This document shows positions 25,081 through 32,028 of a stretch of 54,156 bases of DNA, in pieces. The notes under the pieces are model-generated. The model was not told the DNA's origin. It worked only from the letters and a program-made list of their open reading frames with translations, and ran no database searches. Within the stretch, counting starts at the first letter, position 1. Each line of letters opens with the position of its first letter. The DNA is from an uncultured Ignavibacterium sp. Lineage in GTDB: Bacteria; Bacteroidota; Ignavibacteria; Ignavibacteriales; Ignavibacteriaceae. The DNA lies in the NCBI GenBank assembly GCA_937125135.1, contig CAKZLD010000219.1:1-54156 (forward strand), read 5' to 3'. Both the position numbers and the translations under genes were made by a program.

Positions 25081-25788
25081 CTAAACTTTTCCTATTTCAT
25101 TTGCTTTTTGGATTGAATCATCAAGAGATTGAACAATTTTATAAGAAGTTTCATAGTCTTTTGAAACTCTGATCATATTTTCCATTTCTTCAATTGGGTT
25201 CACATTCGATTCTTCAAGATATCCTTGAATGATTCTGTAATTACTCTGTGTATTGTCTAAATCAATTTCTGAAAAATCAAAATATTTTAATCCTAAATTT
25301 CCTAACTGATTTTGTTTATCCGAATTCTGTGCAATTAATAATGTATCTATAATTTCCTCACCGACTCTGATTTCTCCTTCTTCATTGATCGAAATAGATT
25401 GTTCCCTATCTACAATGTATTTAAGTAAATTAATTTCTCCGTTTCTACCAAGTACTTTTTGTCCTTTTTGATTAACAAGAAATCCATCCTCTGAAATCAG
25501 AAAACTACCGTTTCTGGTTAATTCATACTGCCCTTCGGAATGACACACAAAATATCCTTCACCCTGAATTGCAAGATTCAATGGATTGCCGGTTTGCGAA
25601 AGGTTTCCCTGACTTAAATCAATTGGAGTTTTTATTTCAGCAGTTCCGTATTGATTAAGAATTTCGACAAAGATTCCGTCTCTTTTGTATCCGATAGTGT
25701 TAATGTTTGCAAGATTGTTTGATATCCTTTCGAGGTTTCTCATATGGTTATTCAAACTTCTTGCAGCATGATAAATTCCTTTAATCAT
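25081..25788 (-). CDS. flgF: proximal rod protein FlgF (FlgG-like)
   Basis: A 235-residue rod/hook-family protein: N-terminal NLERISNNLANINTIGYKRDGIF and C-terminal SNVNPIEEMENMIRVSKDYETSYKIVQSLDD helices, with the beta domain motif NLAIQGEGYFVC in between. Its place directly before flgG and its shorter length support FlgF. In some lineages two FlgG-like genes occur here and the names FlgF, FlgG1 or FlhO are used, so the exact name is less certain than the family. Confidence 0.87.
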   Translation of the reverse strand: MIKGIYHAARSLNNHMRNLERISNNLANINTIGYKRDGIFVEILNQYGTAEIKTPIDLSQGNLSQTGNPLNLAIQGEGYFVCHSEGQYELTRNGSFLISEDGFLVNQKGQKVLGRNGEINLLKYIVDREQSISINEEGEIRVGEEIIDTLLIAQNSDKQNQLGNLGLKYFDFSEIDLDNTQSNYRIIQGYLEESNVNPIEEMENMIRVSKDYETSYKIVQSLDDSIQKANEIGKV

Positions 25789-25796
25789 TTTGCACC

Positions 25797-26096
25797 TTAT
25801 TTTAACGAATTGATTCTTGCTGCCAGTAATAGTTCACCAACAGGTAATCTTTTCTCTCTGGCAGTTTGATAAATTAATTTTTGATCAATGTTATTTATGT
25901 TCTTAATATTAACTGCAATTGATTTTTTTCTTTTGAATGATTTTTTATTTGAAATCAGTTTTTCTTCCCGCAACAACTGGATTTTTTTTGCCTCGTCTTC
26001 GGAAAAATCAGAATTAGTTTTATTCAATGATTTAAATCCAATAATTGTTGCAACTACTGAGATAGAGCCAATTATTATTAATATAACATCTATCAT
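25797..26096 (-). CDS. small membrane-anchored protein of the flagellar operon, possibly SwrB/DUF6115-like
   Basis: A 99-residue protein with one N-terminal membrane helix (MIDVILIIIGSISVVATIIGF), a charged lysine-rich middle, and a C-terminal helix-turn-helix-like end (LIYQTAREKRLPVGELLLAARI). The layout, N-terminal anchor plus a terminal helix resembling the GE-LLL ending, recalls Bacillus SwrB, which helps basal-body assembly and is also encoded near a sigma-28 gene. That resemblance is tentative. It overlaps the kinase-like gene upstream by 4 bases and precedes flgF by 8. Confidence 0.5.
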   Translation of the reverse strand: MIDVILIIIGSISVVATIIGFKSLNKTNSDFSEDEAKKIQLLREEKLISNKKSFKRKKSIAVNIKNINNIDQKLIYQTAREKRLPVGELLLAARINSLK

Positions 26097-27379
26097 GCTC
26101 TCACCTTTCTTATCAATGGGAATGAAAATACTAACGTGCTTCCTGAAGAATTTTTAGAATCAATAAAGAATTCACCTTCGTGTTTTTCCATCAAAGATTT
26201 AAGGATGTTTATTCCAATCTGATTCTCTTTTATGTTTTCAAAATCAAGAGATTTGGTAAAAATCATTTTAACAGTAATGCTTTGTTTAGAGTATCTGGAT
26301 TGAATTATTATCCCGCCATTATTTTCTGTTAGAGGATTGACAAGACTAAATCCGTTAATTAAAATCTGATTAAGATAATTTGTGCAACTAAGGACAGTTG
26401 GAATATTTTCTTCAAGATCAAGAACCATTTCACAGTTTTCAGCAAGTAGTGCCGGTTGAATCAATTTGTTAAATTCAATTATGCTTTCGTTGATAGAGCA
26501 AGGACTAATTTTGGGATTAGAGTTGTTGATATTTATGAATTTAACTAATCTATCAAGAATCTGTTTTATATCATAAACTTTCTTTTTAATAATGTCAAGA
26601 TTTTCATCTTGAGAAACCGGGATTTCATGTCTTATCAAATCTGCATAAGTTAAAATCACCTGAATTGGAGATGAAATTTCTTCAAGACTTCTATAAGTAA
26701 GCTCACCGAGAGCTGCAAACCTGAAGTCATTTTCTAATTTTGATTGCAGTGTATGTAATTGTGAATAAACGTTATTTAGTTCAAGTCGGTTGAGATCATT
26801 TTGTATTCTTTGAAAAGTTAAATTCAAAATTGTAAGAAGATATCTTACTTCTTTACGATTAACATCATTTTGAGATAATCTTGTGAAAGAGAAGAAAAGA
26901 GCTTTAAACTTTAATTGATTATAAATTGGAACAATCAAACAATTCTCATAACCCGAATCAATTTCATTAAGTATAATTTGCGGTTGCCTTGATTCTGCAA
27001 TCCATTCGATAATTCCGCTATTAACACTCTTCTTGATAAACAAAGAAATGGTAGGATCACAATTGGAATTTATGGCAAACAGATTAGATGTTTTTTCATT
27101 GAGAACAAAAATCTCCGGTGAGAAAAAGTATTTCAATGAAGCAACTGTATTATTAAATTCCTTTAAAACCTCGAGAGTATTTTTAAGGGTAAGAATTTTT
27201 TCGGAAAAACTTAATATGTTCTCAAGGGAAACAACGCTATTGTATTTTTCAGTAAAAATATTTTCAGAATTATCATTCTGATTTTTACTGAATTGCTTTA
27301 CAATTTCTTTACGATCTAAAATGGGTAAAGAAAGAGTAAAAGGATAATACTGCTGTTTATTTTGTTTGATTACTCTCAA
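26093..27379 (-). CDS. GAF-like / degenerate histidine kinase protein (pseudokinase)
   Basis: A 428-residue soluble protein. Residues about 45-195 look like a GAF sensor region; residues 220-285 align with a HisKA helical hairpin (FAALGELTYRSLEEISSPIQVIL) but the phospho-acceptor His is Glu233. The ATPase-like C-terminus keeps an N-box-like segment (NQILINGFSLV) but lacks a DxGxG G1 box and a proper GxGLG G2 box. Autophosphorylation is therefore unlikely. Translation seems to start at TTG 27379, overlapping the HDOD stop as TTGA; no ATG lies near. It may act as a signal-binding scaffold. Confidence 0.78.
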   Translation of the reverse strand: MRVIKQNKQQYYPFTLSLPILDRKEIVKQFSKNQNDNSENIFTEKYNSVVSLENILSFSEKILTLKNTLEVLKEFNNTVASLKYFFSPEIFVLNEKTSNLFAINSNCDPTISLFIKKSVNSGIIEWIAESRQPQIILNEIDSGYENCLIVPIYNQLKFKALFFSFTRLSQNDVNRKEVRYLLTILNLTFQRIQNDLNRLELNNVYSQLHTLQSKLENDFRFAALGELTYRSLEEISSPIQVILTYADLIRHEIPVSQDENLDIIKKKVYDIKQILDRLVKFININNSNPKISPCSINESIIEFNKLIQPALLAENCEMVLDLEENIPTVLSCTNYLNQILINGFSLVNPLTENNGGIIIQSRYSKQSITVKMIFTKSLDFENIKENQIGINILKSLMEKHEGEFFIDSKNSSGSTLVFSFPLIRKVRA

Positions 27380-28260
27380 CTTAAAAACCTCACAAATTCC
27401 ATTTGTTCCCAGAATAAATCTTTGTAATTAGTTGAAAACTTTTCCGCATCAAGTTCTTTTTCGAACTTGAATTTGTTGAAAGTCAGCTCGTCTAATTTTA
27501 CACCTCTATCAAGATACAATTCGCCAATCTTCAATGCTTCAGTCATAAAATCTGCAAGATTTATGATTGAAGACATTGTTGGGCTTGACTGTGACTGTGA
27601 AGGATAATGATGATAAAGGACTGGTTCAACAATTTCATTCGGGAAATTCCATTTATCAAGGAGAATACTACCGACCTCCTCGTGAGTAATACCATTTACT
27701 TCGATTTCAGCTTCTTTAAGAGTTAATCTTTCTGTCTGCATAAGATCTACAACTCTGACAAAACTCGAGTGCATATACCTGTGAATAATCGAAAGACCGA
27801 TATCGTGCAAGAAGCCACAAATAAATGCTTCACCAGTGTTTTGAAGCCCAATATCTTTTGCAATTTTTTTAGCTGCAGAACCGACCATATAAGAATGTAA
27901 TAAAAAGTCTTTTTGTGATAGATATTTATCTGTCTTGTTTCTCAAAGCATCCGAGATTGAAATAGCTGCAACGATATTTTTTAATTCTTTAAATCCAATG
28001 ACAAGAATTGCAAAATCGATAGTAGTTACTTTTCTCTGTAAGCCATACATCGGAGAGTTTGCAACTGTAAGTATTTTAGTAATAAGTGCCTGATCGTGAC
28101 TTACAAGTTTATTCAATTCCATTGCATTAGTTCTTGGATTATCCAAAGCTTTTATCAATTCAAATACAACTTTGGGAATCACGTTCAGGTTGAAAACATT
28201 ATTGATAATTTTTAATGTTCTTTCTCTTTTTTGTTGTGATGTAAGTTCTGTGCTTAGCAT
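27376..28260 (-). CDS. HDOD domain signalling protein (copy 1)
   Basis: A 294-residue protein consisting of an HDOD domain (a catalytically modified HD domain). Family motifs include ALDNPRTNAMELNKLVSHDQALITKILTVANSPMYG and FICGFLHDIGLSIIHRYM. It is a paralogue of the next gene upstream, sharing most motifs. HDOD proteins act in signal transduction and motility control in several bacteria, with no established enzymatic activity. It sits between the twin HDOD gene (8-base gap) and the degenerate kinase (TTGA overlap). Confidence 0.87.
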   Translation of the reverse strand: MLSTELTSQQKRERTLKIINNVFNLNVIPKVVFELIKALDNPRTNAMELNKLVSHDQALITKILTVANSPMYGLQRKVTTIDFAILVIGFKELKNIVAAISISDALRNKTDKYLSQKDFLLHSYMVGSAAKKIAKDIGLQNTGEAFICGFLHDIGLSIIHRYMHSSFVRVVDLMQTERLTLKEAEIEVNGITHEEVGSILLDKWNFPNEIVEPVLYHHYPSQSQSSPTMSSIINLADFMTEALKIGELYLDRGVKLDELTFNKFKFEKELDAEKFSTNYKDLFWEQMEFVRFLS

Positions 28261-28268
28261 ATGATTTC

Positions 28269-29147
28269 CTAAAAAATAAGTGAATCGAATTGTGCTTGAA
28301 AAAGTTCTTTATAACTATCTATGAAATTCTCCAGATATTGTAAATCTCCAAGGTTAAGAATATTGATAACTCCGATGTCAAGCATTAAACCCTCATCCCA
28401 CTCAAAATCACCTATCAAAAATCTTTGGGTCATACAATCTGCCAGATGAACAATTGCAGCAAGCTCCCTGTTATCTGTTGCCATTGATGGAGTATGATGA
28501 TATAAAATTCCATCGCCTAAACTTTCTGGTAAATTCCATTTTTCAATAAGAAATTTTCCTATTTCCTGGTGAGATAATTTCATTACTTTTTCTTCGGCGG
28601 AGAGATAACTCATTTTTTGATTCTCGACCAGAGCAACAATATCATGAAATTTATTATTAAAATATTTGTGTATGACAGTAATGCCTAAATCGTGAAGCAA
28701 ACCAACAGTAAAAGCCTCACCGGATTTACGATAACCCAGATCATCAGCAATTCGTTTTGCTGCTACTGCAGTCATTATTGAATGAAACCAATAAGCTCTC
28801 TTGTTCCAATTACGCTCATCAATCGTTCTGAATGCATCCATCATAGAAAAAGCCACAATGATATTTTTAATCTGATCAAAACCAAGAATAACTATGGCAA
28901 ATTCAAGTGTTGAAACTCTTCTCGGCAAGCCGTAAAGAGGTGAGTTAGCTACAGTTAAAATTTTTGCAACCATTGCCTGATCTTTACTAATTACCTTGCT
29001 TAAATCAGATGCACCGACACGTGGATTCTCAAGCATTTTGGAAACTTCTAACATTAAGAAAGGAACTGGAGGTAGATTTCTTATTCCTGAAAGAAGTTTA
29101 TTTCCAAGTTCTCTTTTGGCAGTTAAATCTGTAATTATATCATTCAT
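28269..29147 (-). CDS. HDOD domain signalling protein (copy 2)
   Basis: A 292-residue HDOD protein closely resembling its downstream neighbour: NPRVGASDLSKVISKDQAMVAKILTVANSPLYGLPRRVSTLEFA and FTVGLLHDLGITVIHKYF are shared in slightly changed form. The tandem pair probably arose by duplication. Its start overlaps the fliA stop by 8 bases, so it is translated with the sigma factor. In many proteobacteria a chemotaxis gene follows fliA; here these HDOD genes take that place. Function is inferred as motility-related regulation. Confidence 0.87.
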   Translation of the reverse strand: MNDIITDLTAKRELGNKLLSGIRNLPPVPFLMLEVSKMLENPRVGASDLSKVISKDQAMVAKILTVANSPLYGLPRRVSTLEFAIVILGFDQIKNIIVAFSMMDAFRTIDERNWNKRAYWFHSIMTAVAAKRIADDLGYRKSGEAFTVGLLHDLGITVIHKYFNNKFHDIVALVENQKMSYLSAEEKVMKLSHQEIGKFLIEKWNLPESLGDGILYHHTPSMATDNRELAAIVHLADCMTQRFLIGDFEWDEGLMLDIGVINILNLGDLQYLENFIDSYKELFQAQFDSLIF

Positions 29148-29772
29148 TGTAAACTAAAAGTTTTGATTTAAGATTATTAATTATTTTAGTATGAATTTGC
29201 GATACTCGGGAGACAGTAATTTTCATTAACTCTGCAATTTCCTGATAGTTAAGATTTTCATAATAGTAGAGAGAAATAATCAGTCGGTCTCTTTCATTAA
29301 GCTGTTTCAATGCTTTGATAAGTAATTCTTTCATTTCTCTATTCTCAACTTCATCAAGTTGAGTAGTTTGTTGATCGGGAATAACTTCAGATAGTTGATA
29401 GCCACCATCTTCATCTTCAATTTGATTATTCATCGAAACATTTTGCGGATACTGAGAGTTTTTATTTTCTTCTTCGCTGGTTTTTAGTTTTGATTGGATT
29501 TTTCTTAGCTCGTCAATAATCTTACCTTTAATTCTTTGTATCGCATAAGTTTCAAACTTAGTTCCATAGTCGGGATCAAATCTATCCACAGCTTCACTCA
29601 ATCCTTCGATTCCAAACTGGAAAAAATCTCTTTCATCTAAAATGTTGTTTGCCGACAAGTGGGATTTTCTTATAACATAGTGTACAAGATTTATGTACCT
29701 TAAGATTATCTCTCTTTTTAATGCCGGTGTTGGAGAAGATTTGAATTCTCTCCACAATTCTGAGTTACTCAT
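29140..29772 (-). CDS. fliA: flagellar sigma factor FliA (sigma-28 type) lacking region 3
   Basis: A 210-residue sigma factor. Region 2 is clear (RDFFQFGIEGLSEAVDRFDPDYGTKFETYAIQRIKGKIIDELR, residues 48-90), and so is region 4 (LNERDRLIISLYYYENLNYQEIAELM...VSRVSQIH, 158-195) with the FliA-type SRISQIH signature. Between them lies a ~57-residue polar, acidic linker in place of a folded region 3, which in other FliA proteins follows DELR at once; that explains the short length (family ~240-255). It should direct late flagellar genes. It overlaps neighbours by 8 bases on both sides. Confidence 0.88.
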   Translation of the reverse strand: MSNSELWREFKSSPTPALKREIILRYINLVHYVIRKSHLSANNILDERDFFQFGIEGLSEAVDRFDPDYGTKFETYAIQRIKGKIIDELRKIQSKLKTSEEENKNSQYPQNVSMNNQIEDEDGGYQLSEVIPDQQTTQLDEVENREMKELLIKALKQLNERDRLIISLYYYENLNYQEIAELMKITVSRVSQIHTKIINNLKSKLLVYNE

Positions 29773-29995
29773 TATGATTTCCTAAGATTGTTTTATTCTC
29801 GTTTTGATTGTTATCATCACTGCTCTCGAAGGATTTAACCAGAATGTAAGCTCCAATTGATAGAACTATTGTAGTAATAAGGAAGATGATGAGTGATTTA
29901 AGAAGAACCTCTGTAAAAGGTAATTGCCTCTGACTAAAAAATATTATTGAAAAGCAGAAAACTAATAGACCGATATTTAATACTATTTTATTCAT
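29765..29995 (-). CDS. small membrane protein upstream of fliA
   Basis: A 76-residue protein with two predicted membrane helices (about residues 5-20 and 32-53) and an Asn/Glu/Asp-rich tail. It has one of the strongest ribosome-binding sites in the window (AGGAGG, 5 bases before the ATG). It begins the gene group after flhG and overlaps fliA by 8 bases. I do not recognise the family. Position between flhG and fliA is constant enough with a regulatory or assembly role, but this is inference. Confidence 0.6.
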   Translation of the reverse strand: MNKIVLNIGLLVFCFSIIFFSQRQLPFTEVLLKSLIIFLITTIVLSIGAYILVKSFESSDDNNQNENKTILGNHNE

Positions 29996-29999
29996 ATTT

Positions 30000-30005
30000 C
30001 CTCCT
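30000..30005 (-). promoter_or_regulatory. strong ribosome-binding site of the fliA group
   Basis: AGGAGG in the minus strand, 5 bases from ATG 29995. Perfect Shine-Dalgarno sequences like this also precede flgE, while many other genes here have weak ones or rely on stop-start overlaps. Confidence 0.75.
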
Positions 30006-30015
30006 GTCCTAATTT

Positions 30016-30031
30016 TTCAAATGATATACCA
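30016..30031 (-). promoter_or_regulatory. sigma-54-like element before the fliA group (degenerate -12)
   Basis: TGGTAT-ATCAT-TTGAA on the minus strand fits the sigma-54 layout (TGGYAT-N5-TTG) but lacks the GC at -12. The predicted start would fall very close to the ribosome-binding site, which weakens the case. It lies inside an inverted repeat (TTTCAAAT 30015-30022 / ATTTGAAA 30038-30045). Confidence 0.3.
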
Positions 30032-30042
30032 GAAGAAATTTG

Positions 30043-30059
30043 AAATAAAACGTTTATTT
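30043..30059. repeat. short inverted repeat in the flhG-fliA gap
   Basis: Perfect inverted repeat AAATAAA-ACG-TTTATTT, partly overlapping a second inverted repeat at 30015-30045. All lie in the 90-base gap after flhG. There is no U-run that would make it a clear terminator; an operator or weak hairpin is possible. Confidence 0.4.
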
Positions 30060-30085
30060 AATTGATTTTTAAGGCTTTTTTGAAA

Positions 30086-30928
30086 TTAAAAACAAGTTGA
30101 TTGGTTAATATTATGCAGTTGAATAAATTTATTTAGTTCTAATACGGAGGATTGAAATGAGGTAATGAAATCAGACTTGATATCATAAAATTCTAAAATA
30201 TTTTGATTATTTACAGCTTTTTTCAAATCACTTATTTCAGGAATAACTGCAAATAATTCTACTTTACTTTTGAGGAAACTATTTACGGCTTTATTTAATT
30301 TTAAAAAGCTTTCCTTTCCTTCGTAAAGGCTCTGAGATTTATTAATCATAAGTTTAAAATCGGATGGCTTTTCTGAATTTTCGTATATCTTAATTAGAGC
30401 ATAGGCATCCATAATTGAAGCGGGATCATCGTTGGTCACAATCATTTTAATCATTGAATTTTTTAATATCCATAATTTGAATTCATCAATGCTTGCGCCC
30501 ATATCCAATAAAACATAATCATAAAAGTTGCTGAGCTTTTTTATTTCTGTTACAAGACTTCTTAAAATATGTTTTGCAGAATTGAGATTAAGTGGGTTTT
30601 CAGAAAGTCCGAAAACAATATGTAGATTTTTATCTATTTCAGTTATTACGCTGCTAAGTTCTTCATTTCTGTAGCAAAAATCATCAAGCGATTTGTTGGC
30701 TCGCTCGTTTAATAAAATATTTACATTAGGAAAACCCAAATCCAAATCAATCAGCAATACTTTAGAATTATTCTTCGCAAGAGTTAAAGCTGTAAGCAAA
30801 GATAAAACTGTCTTTCCGGTTCCACCTTTGCCTGAGATAAAAGATACGATATTCGATTTTTCTGAATAAACATTTTGTTTATGATTAACCTGAAACTCAA
30901 TTACACGCCTTAACTGACCTGTTATCAT
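30086..30928 (-). CDS. flhG: flagellar number regulator FlhG (MinD-like ATPase)
   Basis: A 280-residue deviant-Walker ATPase. Walker A is SFISGKGGTGKTVLSLL (about residues 29-45), followed by LLIDLDLGFPNVNILL and DYVLLDMGASID, as in FlhG/YlxH. The short N-terminus with GQLRRVIEF resembles the FlhF-activating helix of FlhG. It controls number and placement of flagella together with FlhF, whose gene overlaps it by 4 bases. It is the last gene of the fliL-flhG run. Confidence 0.92.
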   Translation of the reverse strand: MITGQLRRVIEFQVNHKQNVYSEKSNIVSFISGKGGTGKTVLSLLTALTLAKNNSKVLLIDLDLGFPNVNILLNERANKSLDDFCYRNEELSSVITEIDKNLHIVFGLSENPLNLNSAKHILRSLVTEIKKLSNFYDYVLLDMGASIDEFKLWILKNSMIKMIVTNDDPASIMDAYALIKIYENSEKPSDFKLMINKSQSLYEGKESFLKLNKAVNSFLKSKVELFAVIPEISDLKKAVNNQNILEFYDIKSDFITSFQSSVLELNKFIQLHNINQSTCF

Positions 30929-32028
30929 AGATTACCATTGTAAATCAGATTTGAAAGATTCTCAGAATCGGCAGCAACTATATCGTCAGGTATAACTTGA
31001 CCATTGGTTATGAAAGATACAGGTATTCCGGTTTTGGTGATTATATTTATAATGTTTCCTAATACCGGAGCTTCATCTGTTTTAGTAAAGATAAAACCAT
31101 TGTAATTAAAAATTCTGAATTTATTAACTGTATCAAGAATAGTTCTGTAAGATGAAGTTGAGCTTATTACTAATAAAGTTTCATCTACATTGATTTGTTT
31201 AAGAAACTCCATATTTTGTTTTAATTGCTCTGCTCTGTTTTGGGAGCGTCCGACCGTATCAATAAAGATTAAGTCTTTTTTAGCAAATCGTTTGATAAGA
31301 GATGGCATTTCATCTGGTGTGTAAGCAACGAGTAAATCAATTTGACTCACATCTGCAAAACTTTGAAGCTGATCAATAGCTCCAAGCCTGAAAGTATCAA
31401 TTGAAATTAGTCCGACATTAAGTTTATGTATCATTTTGGCAATCAAAGCCAATTTTGCAATTGTAGTCGTCTTTCCCACACCAGTAGAACCGACTAATGC
31501 AACTACTTTCTTTTGAGATGGTTTTATATCAAAATTTCTGGTAAGAATCATACTGCTGAGACAAGTCTTCGCATAATTTTCAACGTTATCATATTGCAGG
31601 AAGTTTTTATATTTTTTCATTTGTTCCATAATTGAAACAATCACATTTTTTTGAACTTCCTTATCCTTTAAGTTATAAACAACTTTTTTTAATGCTTCAT
31701 CAATAGATTTTGAAGAGGACTTTTTAGTTTTTGTTGATTCCTGTTGATTATATGTTTCTCTAATTTTTCTTTCATTTACTTTATCGTTCTTATTGATTGA
31801 AAGCTCTTTTGAAACTCTTGATAATTCTTCGAGGAAAGATAATTTATCTGGTTCAAGCGTATGTTTTTGCTGGGCAAAATTTTCAATACCAGCTGTCAAT
31901 TCATAAAATTTCTTATGATTTTTTTCAATCACTTTTGTACTTAAAATTACAGCTTCATTTCCTAATTCATCCTTCATCATATTGGTTGCTTCACGAAGAG
32001 AAGGCGCTGTATATTTTTTAATTTGCAT
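30925..32028 (-). CDS. flhF: flagellar placement GTPase FlhF (SRP family)
   Basis: A 367-residue SRP-type GTPase. The N-terminal B domain starts MQIKKYTAPSLREATNMMKDELG; the NG domain has G1 VALVGSTGVGKTTTIAKLA, then ISIDTFRLGAIDQL, DTVGRSQ and TKTDEA. FlhF marks the cell pole or placement site and helps recruit FliF and the export apparatus. It overlaps flhA by 11 bases and flhG by 4. Confidence 0.94.
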   Translation of the reverse strand: MQIKKYTAPSLREATNMMKDELGNEAVILSTKVIEKNHKKFYELTAGIENFAQQKHTLEPDKLSFLEELSRVSKELSINKNDKVNERKIRETYNQQESTKTKKSSSKSIDEALKKVVYNLKDKEVQKNVIVSIMEQMKKYKNFLQYDNVENYAKTCLSSMILTRNFDIKPSQKKVVALVGSTGVGKTTTIAKLALIAKMIHKLNVGLISIDTFRLGAIDQLQSFADVSQIDLLVAYTPDEMPSLIKRFAKKDLIFIDTVGRSQNRAEQLKQNMEFLKQINVDETLLVISSTSSYRTILDTVNKFRIFNYNGFIFTKTDEAPVLGNIINIITKTGIPVSFITNGQVIPDDIVAADSENLSNLIYNGNL

